Both the position numbers and the translations under genes were made by a program. A stretch of DNA of 64,000 nucleotides from Aquilaria yunnanensis (taxonomy: Eukaryota > Streptophyta > Magnoliopsida > Malvales > Thymelaeaceae). The notes under the pieces were generated by a model. The model saw only the letters and a program-made list of their open reading frames with translations. It searched no databases and was not told where the DNA came from. Positions 11,226 to 24,100 of the stretch are shown piece by piece (position 1 is the first letter of the stretch; every line of letters starts with the position of its first letter). The DNA lies in NCBI GenBank assembly GCA_039654915.1, contig CM077594.1, positions 47,321,001 to 47,385,000 on the forward strand, read 5' to 3'.

Positions 11226-12560
11226 ATTTGCCTACTCACCAAAGGATATGCTTGGGGTCGACCCCAGCATAATCCACCACAATCTTAGAGTGCAGGCAAA
11301 TGCCAGACCTGTTCGGCAAAAAAAATGGAGTCTATCGGCTCACAAGAATTCCTTTGTCAAAGCCAAAGTTAATCGCCTCATTGAGGCTGGGGTAATAAGA
11401 GAGGTAAAATACCCCAAATGGCTCAGTAACGTGGTTATTGCCACGAAATAGGGAAGTGAAAAACTCCGAATATGCATCGACTTCTGAAATCTAAATGACG
11501 CCTGCCCAAAAGATTATTACCCTTTGCCAGCCATAGACCAGCTGGTAGATGCAACCGCCGAATACGGGCTTATCAGCTTCCTCGATGCCTTTAGCGGATA
11601 TCATCAGATTCGGATGAACCCCGAGGACGAAGAGAAAACAGCCTTCATCACGGAAATGGGCACCTACTGCTATGTCAGAATGCCCTTCGGGCTTAAAAAC
11701 GCAGGGGCCACCTATGAAAGGCTGATGAACAAGGTATTCGATTCACAGATTGGGAGAAATATGGAAGTATATGTTGATGATATGATAGTCAAGAGAAAAA
11801 TGCCTGGTAATCATATCATCGACCTAGCCGAAACCTTCCAACGAATTCGGGAGTTCGGCATACGTCTTAATCCCCAAAAATGTGTGTTCGGAGTAAGTGC
11901 AGGAAAGTTTCTCGGGTTTATGGTATCAGAAAGGGGAATAGACGCTAACCCTGAAAAAGTCAAAGCCCTGCTAAATTTCCGAACACCTACATCCATCAAA
12001 GACATACAAAGGCTTACCGGAAGAATCACCTCCCTTAGTAGATTCATCTCTAGGTACGGCGACCGATGTCGTCCATTTTTCAAAGTACTCACCAAAGTCC
12101 CCAAGGGCGATGACACTGCCGGGACCCAAGAGCATCCATGGAACACAGAATGCCAGAAAGCTTGGGATGAGCTTAAAAGCTACCTGACCCACCTGCCAGC
12201 ACTTCGGCAACCTCGGGAGGGAGAGCCTCTCATCCTCTACCTCGCGGTCATTGAAAAAGCGGTGAGTTCGGTCCTAGTAAAAGAAGAAGGTGGGAGGTAA
12301 TGGCCAGTATATTATGTAAGCAAGTCCCTACATGGTGCCGAGACTAGATACCCATTGCTCCAAAAGGCTATATATTCCATAATACTCGTAGGCAGAAGAT
12401 TGTGACCCTACCTTCAAGGACACGCCATCACCGTCCGAAGTAACCTACCCCTACAAGATGTGATGAAAAAAGTGGAGCATCCGGGAAGACTATCAAAATG
12501 GTGCATCGAACTCGGAGAATACGACATTACTTATGAACCTAGAAGGGCAATAAAGGCCCA
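11226..12560 (+). pseudogene. M1 reverse transcriptase with linked RNase H
   Basis: Continues from 4203. The RT palm holds ACPKD, LSFLDAFSGYHQIRM-like, MPFGLKNAGATY and the catalytic YVDD at 11770-11781 (in MEVYVDDMIVK). The connection and first RNase H follow (PREGEPLILYLAV ... WPVYYVSKSL). Order and wording match X and M2. Stops at 11449, about 11488, 12298 and about 12402 break the frame; several look like C-to-T changes (CAA/CAG/CGA codons). This is the enzyme that copies element RNA into DNA. Confidence 0.92.
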
Positions 12561-12639
12561 AACACTGGCAGACTTCATTGCCGAAATCCCTGAGATCGAA
12601 AATGCTGAAGCCGTCGCGGAAGACCGAGCAGAGGCTGAT

Positions 12640-13215
12640 CCAGAATTTAAGCTCTTTGTCGATGGAGCGTCAGGCGCAGAGCATCAGGGAGCTGGAATAA
12701 TCCTTCGGGGGCCCAAAGGCATGGAAGCCTCTAAAGCGATCAAGTTCGGTTTTAATTTTACCAATCACATCGCCAAGTATGAGGCCCTCTTAGCCAGACT
12801 AAAGATGGCCAGAAAAGTCGGCGTAAAAAACCTTATGGCCCACAGTGATTCACAGTTAATAGTCTGGCAGACGAAGGGAGAGTACGCGGCAAAGGATCCA
12901 ACCTTGGCAAAATATCACGACCTTGTCCTGAAACTCATCGGAGATTTTGAGTTGGTACACATAAAGAACGTGCCCCGAAGTGATAATACCCAAGCCGACG
13001 CCTTGGCCAAATCCAAGGAACCCACCGAATTGCTGAAGCAACCTAGCACAGAATTAATGTGCATAGAAACCTCGGGGGAAGGATGGCAGGATCCCATCAA
13101 GAAATATCTAGCGACCTCGGAACTCCCTGAGGACCCTAAGGAGGCCGCAAAAGTACGGAAGCGCGCGGGAAGGTACTTCCTCATTGGAGAAGAACTATAC
13201 AGGCAAGGGTATGCG
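12640..13215 (+). pseudogene. M1 second (archaeal-type) RNase H
   Basis: After the first RNase H the frame carries LFVDGAS, TNHIAKYEALLARL, AHSDSQLIVWQ and NTQADALAK, the D-E-D-D pattern of the extra RNase H that marks the plant Tat lineage. The open frame 12460-13236 contains it intact. A 1-nt deletion near 13216, in the SP-LQKC region (X keeps it), shifts the frame into integrase. Confidence 0.88.
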
Positions 13216-13216
13216 A

Positions 13217-14318
13217 GCCCCTACAAAAATGTGTAGGCGAAGATGATGTCAGAATAATACTTGAAGAAGTCCATGAAGGAGCATGTGGCTCCCAAATAGG
13301 AATAGACGCCCTCGCTGGGGTACTACTCGGCCAAGGTTACTTTTGGCCTACCTTGAGGAAAGATGCAAGGCAGTTTGTCCGAAGATGTGAAAATTGCCAA
13401 AGGCACGCCAACATCCAGAAGCTACCTTCGGAAAGAATAAACTCAGCAGATTATCCTTGCCCCTTTGCCATATAGGGTATTGATCTCATTGGATTTCTCC
13501 CAACAGCTCCCGGTGGGGTAAAGTCCTGCATAGTCGCGGTGGACTACTTCATTAAGTGGATAAAAGAAGAACCACTAGCATCAATCTCGGAAAAGGATGC
13601 CCAAACGTTTGTATGGAAGAACATCATATGTTGATTTGGCATACCGAGGGTAATAGTGGCCGACAATAGAACTCAATTTACGGATAGAGGATTCCCAGAA
13701 TTCATGGCTGACCTCGGCATAAAAATGCATTTTGCCCCAGTAGCCCAGCCTCAAAGTAACAGGCAGGTCGAAGTATCCAACAGGACAATAAAGGATGGCT
13801 TGAAGAAAAGACTAAAGGAGGCAAAGGGGAAATGGCCAGGAAAGCTCCCGAGTGTGCTGTGGAGCTATCGTACGACTCCCCCAAAAGCTACGGGGGAAAC
13901 TCCCTTCTCGCTCATGTACGGGACAGATGCCATTATCCCCATTGAGGTCATACAGCCTTCGGTAAGAATACAAGTGTTCGATAAGGGAGGAAATGATCTC
14001 GGCTTGAGGACAAAACTGGACCTCGCCGAGGAGCACCGCGAAATGGCCGAACTAAGAAGGAAGGCTTTCCAACAAAGAATAGCTCACGCTGCTAACTTAC
14101 AAATAAGAAGAAAAGAAATCAAAAAAGGAGACCTTGTTCTCCGAAAGGCCGAATTTGAGCCACGAAGGCCATCAGAAGGGGTACTTTGGGCAAACTGGAG
14201 TGGACCTTATTTGGTCCTCAACGAAGTCCGCCCAGGGGTCTATAAATTGGGTGACACCGAGGGAGTAAAGCTGAAAAATACTTGGCATTTAGGCTCTCTG
14301 AAAAAATTCTATACTTAG
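13217..14318 (+). pseudogene. M1 integrase
   Basis: The zinc-binding N-terminus reads EEVHEGACGSQIG ... GYFWPTLRKDARQFV ... CENCQRHA (HHCC). The catalytic core has D in GIDLIG, D in VADNRTQF (usually DNGTQF) and E in NRQVEVSNR (usually NGQVEV). The C-terminus keeps RKAEFEP and the closing HLGSLKKFYT before the TAG at 14316-14318. Stops at about 13474 (TGG to TAG) and 13633 break it. No chromodomain follows. Integrase joins the new DNA copy to the genome. Confidence 0.9.
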
Positions 14319-14662
14319 ACATTTTTTCAAAGAAAACTTGTAACTACTCCTCCCCAAAGTCGTCAATGAAGATACATGCCGAATATGGCCGCATTACTGG
14401 AGAAATGTTCCTTAATGGTTTTCCTTTTGGAACAAACTCCTTAATGGAGTCTAAAAACTCGGCAAAACACGGAAAAAGTCTAAAAAGGCTCTTTCCGAAA
14501 ATGTAGGCACTGGCGTCCGCCAAATATGCATACTTAGAATTACACTAACTTCTGATGACTCGCATTCGGAAGAAAGAATGGAGATTGGAGAAAAAATCTT
14601 CTTTGAAAATCTTAAGGCAAAAAAGTACAAAGCAGCAGAAGTACAAGAAAGAAAGAAGAAGC
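14319..14662. other. M1 tail-to-tail spacer between pol and antisense gene
   Basis: 344 bp with no open frame of note. The pol stop and the antisense-gene stop face each other here. X (340 bp) and M2 (366 bp) have a clearly similar spacer, including a CTTAATGGTTTTCC block. It could hold polyadenylation signals for both transcripts (inference). Confidence 0.7.
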
Positions 14663-15213
14663 CTATGGCTGAGCAGGCGCATCTTGCGTCTCTTCGACAT
14701 TATCATCTTTAGGTGGCTCAATCAGAGGCACTGGCCCAACCGGAGGGAGATTGAGAAACTCAAACTTAGACCATGTGCACCTAGGCTCTCTGGGGAAGTC
14801 TAGGGCAGACAGGTAAGAGAGGTCAAGCCCAGGGTCCCGAGCAAGGACCTGGTGGCATGCCAAGCAGAAGCCGTCTTGGTAAGACACCTTTGACATCTGC
14901 TCGGCCTGATCCTTCTCGGCACTAAGAGCCGCCAGCTTGGTCTTAAGCACATCAATCTTCTCCTCCAGCTTCTTCTTCCTTTTGCTCTTAGTCTCCTTCT
15001 TCTTCAATGAATCAACCTCAGCTTGGAGCTCGACATTCAAAGCGAGCACCTTCGTAAGGTTCTCACTATCTTCAGCGTTCTCCTTTCGAAGGGCCTCGTT
15101 CTCCGAAGAGAGAGCGGCACACTTTAAGCCGAGGTCTTCGACCTTGGCTGAGAAGTCAAGAAGAAGCTCCTACTTGCTAGCAGCGAGCTCGGCCCGAAGA
15201 TTCACAATGTCGT
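14663..15213 (-). pseudogene. M1 antisense gene, 3' part of exon 3
   Basis: Continues the gene at 18488-20415 after A2 is removed. It encodes a Lys/Glu-rich coiled coil (about 15160-14900), then QMSKVSYQDGFCLACHQ and the FLNLPPVGPVPL tail, ending in TAG at 14663. X and M2 end at the homologous codon. One stop lies near 15174 (a TAG in ELLLD-equivalent context). Function unknown; the coiled coil suggests oligomerisation. Confidence 0.82.
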
Positions 15214-18200
15214 TGTCACACCTCACTCAGGCCCTGGCCTATCATTTACTAACTTAACTCCCAAACCCAATATTTAATCTCAAAGTGTTTGGTTCGGCCA
15301 AGCAAGTAATGGCAACTTTTAAGTCTTATTTTCTTAAGTTAAGAGGCCTGGGAGGTGGCCCAGGTGGCTTTAACAAGACACATTAACAACTTGCAGCAAG
15401 GGCAAGGCCCGAAACCCCTAACTTGCACAATAAGCAAGGTTTCAATTAATAACTTGCATAACAAGCAAGGCAACACTTAAATGCAATTTAAGTGCATACA
15501 TGGTGTGCATCAAGTGTACTAACTATATGGCAACCAAGAAGCCCACAAGGTTGGTTTAGATTTCTGAAAACAACAAGTAAAAATGCATGATGCTCTCGGC
15601 CTACTAATGTACATGCCATTATGCACCACAGTTCCACATAACTAGGTCCATAACCACTCACATAAAAGTGGCAACTTTGGCCCATAATATCCAGCATACA
15701 TAGGCAAGCATAATGCCATCCATAGTTGTTCATACAAAACTTGGCATCCAAAATCCACAAAACATCCACAACTAGGTATCCAAGACTACATATATGTACA
15801 AATCAAAATGGTAGTCTACCTAGTATCTACCATGGCTATAAATGCCAAGCATCCATAGTTGTTCATGCCAAGTTACATACAACCCGAGACCATACTCCTA
15901 ATGGTCAAACAAAACCTTGAGAATCCCATACAGAAGTACACATTGCAACACCAAACCTATGGCCATATTCATGGTCATAAAGGTGAATACCACAATCAGA
16001 GCTAAAGTCCAAGTATCCATGCTCTCCTAGACAGTTCCCACTCTACAGCCTGCAAACTTAAAACATAAGTCTCGGCCAACCATAGGTAAATAAGACTTGT
16101 AATGAAACCAAATGCTACGCCAAGCACACATTGGCACATACCTTGGTAACTAAGCAAATAAACACTAAGCACACACCCAAGGCAGCTTAGCACTACTCAG
16201 GCCGAATATCCTTGCCTGAAAAATAAAGGATGGGCAGTGAGCATATAACTCAGTAGGATTCACTTAAAACATATACAACTCATATTGAGTCTATTTAGTT
16301 AAGCTGAGTAATCACTCAAAGCTTAACCTCCCATTAGTTAGCTCAACCTGCAAAACAAACACCATGACAAGAAAAACAGGCATATACATATACAAGACTG
16401 ATAAGTAAGTCAAATATTTCATAAGTGGGGTTAGCATGCACAAGGAAACACCAAAGCACACAAGTACACACACACACTCCACAATGTTGCTGTCGGCCAG
16501 ATAAGCCATACATGTACCCATGTGCATTTCTTGCACACAAACTTACCAATACACCATTTCCCTTTGGAGCTCCCAAAATGCCAAGCAACTAGGCCACATT
16601 TACTTGCATTTCTAGTACATGTACCATAGTTAATTAGCTAATCAACAAAACAACCAAGTATAAGCATTAAGCCCATCAAGCAACTAAGGTCATATGGCAC
16701 ATTTAACCATCACTTAGCCACTCTAGACACTTGAATCATGGTGTACATTACCAAGCAAAGTCAAGTGCCAGTGAACCCTACCTCAATAGCTCTTGGTTAC
16801 AACCAAGCTTCGAGTATCCAAGTGTTCCTCAACCTCAATGCCTAGCATAACAACACATAGGCATCATCAACACAAAATCATGGATTAAACTACCATGTCT
16901 CATATGAAGAACACTAAGATACATACACTTAAGCTCTCGGCCAAAAAGCTCAATTCCATATATATGTGTTACTCGTCATTCCAACACACCACATGATATT
17001 CTAATCATCAATGAATATCATCTATGCCCTTAATTCCAATTAACCAAGTGAAATGCACCATTCCACTCTATTCCAAGCTTTCGGCCAAAATTGCCCATCT
17101 CACATAACAATGTTCCTCATCAACTCAATCCATTATATAATCACCAAATCATCAATAAGGCTTACTCATGGCACAATTTCCATGTTACCAAGTAAAGGAC
17201 ACTCAACACATTAATCCAAGGTCTCGGCCATAGTGCCCATTTGCACACATCAATGTTCTTCATCATTTCAAACTAACATACATTCACTAACTCATCATTT
17301 ATCAATAATCATGGCATCAAGGCCATGTAACCACAAGAAGAACATGATTTACCTCACAAAGCACTTTTCGGCCAAACTTAAACTTGCTCAACTTGACGTT
17401 CTTCACCCAAACTTGCCTAACACAAGAACAAATAGGCAACAATAATACTTAGTCATGGATTAATTTCCATGGAATGCAAGAAGAACACCAAGTTTATTTA
17501 CTCAACACATTCGGCCAAACTAAGTTTCCACATTAACCTATAATTTGCTCAATTCACCTATCTTAATCATCACTTGAGCAATCAATACCCTTGTTCATGG
17601 AAGAAATACCACGGATTCAAGGAAAAACTCAAGGATTACCTCAACCTTAGGTTGAATCCTTCTCGGCCTTTGCTTGATTCTTCAAGAACAACTTGAAATT
17701 GAAGTAGTCTAGCACCGAAATCAAGCTCTCAAGCTTGAATCTTTCACCCAAGCTCCACACTCCTTCAACGAATCTTGAAACCGAGACCAAGTTTGAGAGA
17801 ACTCAAGAATATAAGCTAGATAAGCTTTCGGTCAAGTGAAGAAATAATGTCAAGGTAAATGGCTTGACTAGTTTCGGCCGAATCAACTTGGGTTTTAGTT
17901 AGCTAAAAGGCTAACTTTGGCTTCCATTTTCTTGCATGAAGCAATGATGCCCTCAAGTCTATATAATCACAATGCCGCCCTTAAAACTTGTGTCTAATAT
18001 GTCATTCAATTCACACCTTGGCCCACAATGCCAAGCAAATAAACAACACAAGTACCAATGTGTAATAAGGACCCATGCATAACCGGCCATGTAACTAGTC
18101 AAACAACTAATTAGTTTAACTATTAACTAGTGAATAGTACACTAGTGGTAGACAAAACATGACTAGCAATCATTGTTGTCCCCCAAAATTGGTCTAGTCT

Positions 18201-18482
18201 TGCACTAGTCATCATAAAAGTTTGCATGGCCGAAATCTCCATCTCAAATTTGATAGTTTTAATTGTACCACTCATCTAAGTGTACAATTTGGTCCCCTTT
18301 CTCTGTTTTCTGTCAGTTTTCCCACAGTTCCTTCTCATGTGCAATTTGACCCTAAAAGTCTCCAACTCTACACTTAGGTCACTGCACTAGTTTCCATAGT
18401 TCCTTTTACTCTCCCTTTTCTGTTCCCTCTTGTTTCCTTGGTTCTCCTTGGCCTAAGCCAAGCACTTGGGAGGTGCCTAACA
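15214..18482 (-). mobile_element. A2: solo LTR, family A, 3269 bp, inside M1 antisense gene
   Basis: TGTCACACC...GCCTAACA on the + strand. The flanks are GTCGT (15209-15213) and GTCCT (18483-18487), one mismatch; X shows that GTCCT is the original. TCGGCC boxes lie at 16493, 16937, 17081, 17224, 17368, 17511 and 17663 (steps of 143-152 after the first). No coding domain. Confidence 0.88.
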
Positions 18483-18487
18483 GTCCT

Positions 18488-20415
18488 CCTTCATAATCTT
18501 GTTCAACTTTCCGTATTGGAGGACATATTTGGCGTAGAACTCCTTCGGCTTGCACAGTGAATCTTCAGACCGAGAACGGGACTCCGTTTGCTTTGCTGCC
18601 CAGGCACGGAAGTATCCACTATATGCCAAAAGCTGCAGGAAAAAGGGCCCCGAATAAGTACCAGAAGGAGATAAAAACTTAGAAGAAAATTTTCTAAGTA
18701 AAAAGGAAGAAAGAATCACCTGGGCGGCATGCTCAGTCATCCGCTCCGCGAGGATCTCTTCGTTGGGGCACTCGGTGACAAGCGACTGGAAGGTGGCATT
18801 GGTCATCACCCCCATCGCCATCTGGGGAGCCATCAGCTGACTATCCTCAGAGAACAAATTCATGTCCTCTGTGAACGTCCAGAAGGGCTCCCTTGGCACC
18901 TTATCTTGCGGGATCCTCCCGTCCCGAAGAGTCCTCCGACGAGCGTGAGTCTCCATCCAGGGAGCAGCGAGCATGTCCTCTGCAATATCACGCCGAAGTT
19001 TCGTCAAAACATCATCCCTTAGCCATTCATCCAAAAAATCGTAGATGCGAAAAATACTAAGATTTGTAGAGGAATGGCTAAGGAACCAACCTGGTGGAAC
19101 TTCGGTGATGTCATCTTCAGACTCGCCCTCCCGGACTTCGCTAGGAACATCCTTCCCCATTCTTCTTCTGCTCTCTTCGAGCCCCTGAGGAGATCTTCGC
19201 TCAGCCGAAATCTCAGTAGTAAGAATGGGGCTTAGTGTTGCTCTGAGGAGGGCAGGATCTAAAGGAGGATCGGTGAGGGTAGGAGGAGGGGCAGGGGACC
19301 GATCCTGCACCCCAATCACGTCTTTGGGGGAAGGAAGAGTGGTAGCCTTAGCCTTCTTGAACCTAGAAGGTCCGCCGGCCATTTTCTTCCTCTTGGCAGG
19401 CCCCTTCTTGAGCGTTTGATCCCCCCTCTCGGCCTGCCTGAGGAGGAGGGACTTGTAGAAGTCAGAGGATTGATCACCCATCTCTGCAAAAGGACAAAAT
19501 ATCAGTGTAAGTCCAAAAGGAAAACAGATATCAAGCCCTGAGAAGTGACTTACTCTCGGCAAAAGCCTCATATGAAATTTCACCCCGAATGAGCATGACT
19601 ATCCAAGCCTTCTTCCCCGGAAGAATGGGCACGGGCATGTCGGAGTCACTCTTGTGCGCATTCACCACTCCCAATTCCCGAAGGGCCTCCTCAGTCATGA
19701 GGTCCCACTTGATGGGAAAAGGGTAAAATGAACGCGAAGGGACCTCGGTGTCCCAGTCTACCACAGCTCGGATAAGTCTATCGAACTTATCAAACTCGGC
19801 AGACAGCACTGGAGTTAGGAGCTTCCGGGGATCGACGACGTCAAATCTTCAGGGTCCCCGAAGCCCATCTGATCGGCATGTGGCTCCAAAACTCGGGGAC
19901 TTGAAGGAAGAAAAACTTCTTCTGCCACCCTCACCAGCTGTCCTTGTTGTTGAAGGTAAAGGTAAACTTTTTACTCCCGGACCCTCGGGGATGCAGGAAG
20001 TAAAAGCCGCCCTTCGGGACCAAGTGGAGTTTGTAGTACTGCATGAAGAAGATAAAGTCGGGGATTATCTTGAAAACCCCACACATGCAAAGGAAAGAGT
20101 TGAAGTAAGAATAAGAATTTGGAGGGAGTTGATTCACGGCAATCCCGTGCAATTTAGAAAACTCGCATATCACCCGATGGGGAGGATACCAAAGACCAGC
20201 CTTCAGCTGAGCTCGGTAAACGGTAACCTCACCCGAAGGGGCTGAATAACCATACGAACCCGGGATAGGTAACCTCGGGACGACGTAGGAAGGAAGGTAA
20301 TATTTGGCCACCCACTTCATCATTTTTCCGAACTGGTGGAACAAGGGTGAGATTCGAAAGGAAGAAAGCTTTTAGGGAGAAGCCGGACAGTCATCAACGG
20401 GGTCAGATTTGACAT
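18488..20415 (-). pseudogene. M1 antisense gene, exons 1-3 (5' part), spliced, decayed
   Basis: ATG at 20415 (MSNLTPLMTVRLLPKSFLPF). Exon 1 (20415-19554) carries a globular domain (LPSYVVPRLPIPG, HGIAVNQLPPNSYSYFNSFL, FMQYYKLHLVPKGGFYF, FYPFPIKWDLMTEEALRELG) resembling the 'putative gypsy type transposon' family. Intron 1 (19553-19484, 70 bp) has GTAAGT...TTTTGCAG and joins YEAFAE-K-MGDQSSDFYKS in frame. Exon 2 (19483-18720) has a basic region and PPGWFLSHSS ... PWMETHARRR ... PREPFWTFTEDMNLF. Intron 2 (18719-18633, 87 bp) joins HAAQ to LLAYSGYFRAW. Frameshifts near 20326 and 19842 and a stop near 19932 break exon 1. Function unknown. Confidence 0.85.
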
Positions 20416-21118
20416 TTTTTGAAAGGAAAGAAGGACGACTTCGGGAAAGAAGGAAGAAGGAAATAAAAAGGCTTCGGAAAAGCAACCTCGGAGGAAAAAA
20501 GAAAGAGAACTACAAAGAGGACCACCCACCAAAAGCTTTGCCGAAGTCGGGGTTCCTGGACGCTGTCGTACAAGATGCTGGAAATCGCACCGCCGTAGAA
20601 ACCGTTGCCGGAAAAAGGAAAAAGACAAGAGAAGGCTGTAGAGCAGATGAGAGCTAAAGCAAAGAGTGAGGCAAAAATGAGATGATAGGTGCTTATATAG
20701 ACCGAAGAAGGTAAGTGAAACGTCGTCATTATTATCCCTCGAAGACGCAATGGCCTCATTATTAGTTCTCGAAGACGAAGTGACGCAGTTAGCATGACCG
20801 GCGTAACTATTTCGCCATCCACTAGTAGCCACATGTCACCCAACGCGAAGAACTAGGGCACGCCCCTCTGACATCGCAAAAACCTAGGCACGGTTATCCA
20901 TAACTGACATGTCTGACCAAAGGATGCGACGAATCACAAACCCGCAGTAGGGAAAATGAAAACAAAAGTGGCACGCGTCCTAAGGTCACCAAGGGAACTA
21001 GGGAAGGGCACCTTGGCTATAAAGGAATGCCTTCTGGAGAAGAGTAGAGTTCCGACCGTGAATTCGACAAGAAAACCTTCCCGGAAGTGAAAAGCCGAAG
21101 TCTCCGCTTCGACTTCCC
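20416..21118 (-). promoter_or_regulatory. M1 antisense leader with TATA box
   Basis: About 700 bp between the antisense ATG and the polypurine tract, without a convincing gene. On the - strand TCTATATAAGC (core 20693-20699) stands 278 bp upstream of the ATG, with similar spacing in X. A hairpin AAGCCGAAG / CTTCGACTT (one mismatch) lies at 21092-21115 next to the polypurine tract. Confidence 0.65.
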
Positions 21119-21131
21119 GGGAGGGGGCATG
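21119..21131 (+). other. M1 polypurine tract
   Basis: GGGAGGGGGCATG immediately before the 3' LTR. Confidence 0.88.
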
Positions 21132-24100
21132 TGATGGCCGAAGTGCCCATCACCTTTTGGACCCCCAGACTCGGACAAAGTACTGACCTCGGCAGAGAAA
21201 CTACCTGCCATGGAAAGAAGGATGTACAACCTCCCTAATCCGACCTCGACAATCCTTCATTCCAGGAAATGACAGCGCCAACCTCAGGGGGACAATTAAA
21301 CCATCCTCAGAAGTGGGGGCATCCCTAAGAAAGACCACCCTCGGGAAACATACTCCTGTGATACTAGAGTAACCTCGGAAAGTACGACAGGAGCAATTAA
21401 GGAGCCTTTGACACATCCCGGATACGCCTCCCCCAGATGTCACACCTCACTCAGGCCTTGGCCCAAAAGTTCCAAGGTTTAACTCCCAAACCCACTTTAA
21501 CACTAAAGACTTCAATTCGGCCAAACAAGCAATGGAAACCTTAAGTCTTATTTTCTTAAGGTGAGAAGCCTGGGAGGTGGCCCAGGAGGCTTTTAAACAA
21601 ACCCAACAGTTACTTGCAGTAAAGGCAAGGCCCAATACCACTATCTTGCACAACAAGCAAGGCTTTAATTGATTACTTGCATCTCAAGCAAGGCAACACT
21701 TAATGGAGATTTAAGTGCATAATTGGTGTGCAATCATGTGTGCTACTTATATGACAACCAAAAAGCCACATTATTGGTTTAGATTTTGAAGACCACAAGT
21801 TACTATGCACATGATGCTCTCGGCAAACTCACAAGCATATAGTACTGCACCACATTTCCATAAGTTTAGGCTCATAACTATTCACATAAAAATATCAACA
21901 TTGTTCCAAAACATTCAACATCCAAGTACAGGCATACTGCCATCCATAAGTCATACTTAACTTGGCATACAAACCCAACAAAACCAACACAAGTCTAGGC
22001 ATCAAGGACTACATATATGTACACAAAAGAGTAGTCTACTTAGTGGCGAACATGGCTATATGCCATGAATCCCAAGCTAAACATGCCAAGTTATTACATA
22101 CCAAGACCACTAATGGTCAAACATAACCTTGAGTATGCCATACAAGAGTACACACTGCAACACCAACCCAATTGCCTGGTTCATTGTCATGAAAGTAAAT
22201 ACTATGATCAGAGCCAAAGTCCAAGTATCCATAGCCTTCCTAGACAAGTCTCCAACTACAGCCTGCAAACTTAGCTCATAAGCCTCGGCCAACCATACAT
22301 ATAAGACTTGTAATGAACCTAAAACGATAAGCCAAGCACACATTGGCACATACCTTGGAAACTAAGCAAACTAGTGCAAAACACAAGCAACAAGCAAGCT
22401 AGCACTACTCAGGCCGAATGTCCTTGCCTGAAATAAAAGGATGGGCAGTGAGTATAACTCAGTAGGATTCACTTAGGCATATTCAACTCTAAAAAGAGTC
22501 TATTTAGTTAAGCTGAGTATTCACTCAAAGCTTAACCTCCCATTAGCAAGCTCTACCTGCAAAACAAGCACAAGACAAAGAAACCAAGCATATACATATA
22601 CAAGATAATTAACCATAGCAAATAATCCATAGGTGGGGTTAGCAAGCACATGGAAACACAAAAGCACACAAGTACACACACACACTCCACATGTTTGCTC
22701 TCGGCCATAATGAACCATACATGTACCCATGTGCACAATGCACACAATTCACCATCAAACAACTTACTTCCACATAGATCTCCAAAATGTCAAGCAAACA
22801 GGCCACATTTACTTGCATTTCTAGTACATGTACACTAGTCGATTAGCTAATCAATAATTCAACCGAGTATAAACTTTAAAGCCCATCAAGCAACTATGGT
22901 CATTTGGCAAATTTTAACCATCACTTAGCCACTCTAAACACTTGAACCATGGCACATTACCAAGCAACATCAAGTGTTAGTGAACCCTACCTCAATAGCT
23001 CTCAGTTACAACCAAGCTTCAAGTATCCAAGTGTTCCTCAATCACAATGCCTACCAAAACAATCACATAGGCATCAACATATTCACTCATGGACTAACTA
23101 CCATGACTCACATGAAGAACACTAAGATATACATACTTAAGCTCTCGGCCAAAAAGGCCCAATTTTATATACATGTGCTACCCATCATCCTAACTGACCA
23201 CATGATATTCTAATCATCAATGAATATCATCCATGGCATTATTACCAAGTAACCAAGTGAAATGCACCATTTCACACTAATCCAAGCTTTTGGCCGAAAT
23301 TGCCCATCTCACATAACAATGTTCTTTATCAAATTAACTCAATCCTTGATCAAAACCATCACATGAAACTTGTTCATAGCACATTTACCATGTAATCAAG
23401 TGATCAACACCTAATTACACTAAATCATGCTCTCGGCCATAAAAGCCCAACTTCACACACTATTGTTTTTCATCATTCTAATTCATCATATGCTTATTGA
23501 AGCATCATTAACCAATAATCATGGCACTAATACCATGTAATTCAATGAGGAACACACCATTACCTCAAAATGCACCTTTTGGCCAAACTTCCACTTGTTC
23601 AACTTGATGTTATTTACTCAAATTTTGCCTAGCACAAGCATAAATAGGCAACAACAACACCTAGTCATGGATTAATTTCCATGGAATTCAAGAAGAACAC
23701 CAAGATTACTTAACCATCACTCTCGGCCAAGACTAGGTTTTCCACATCAACATAAACAATGCTCAATTCACTTAGTTTAACAACATTTGAGCACTCAATA
23801 TCCTTGTTCATGGAAGCAAATACCATGGATTCAAGGAAGATAACAAGATTACCTTAAACCTAGCTTAGTTTGGCTCGGCCTTTCTTCAATCTTCAAGAAC
23901 AACGTTTGATTCCAAGCAAACAAGAGCCGAAACACTCTTCTCCAAGCTTGAATCCTTCAATGCCATCAATTCTCCTTGAATCCAAGACCAATTGTGAAGG
24001 AGCTCAAGAACAAGCTCTCGGCTAAACAAGAACAAAGGCAAGCCCGAAATGAACAAAATGGTTTTGAGTTGGATTCGGCCGAAAGACATAAGTCTTTAGT

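Noticed and set aside
19030..19110. A third intron in the antisense gene near the PPGWFLSHSS block
   Set aside because: CAG/GTT borders exist, but the frame reads through with conserved residues in M1 and M2 and no clear acceptor was seen; left as coding.
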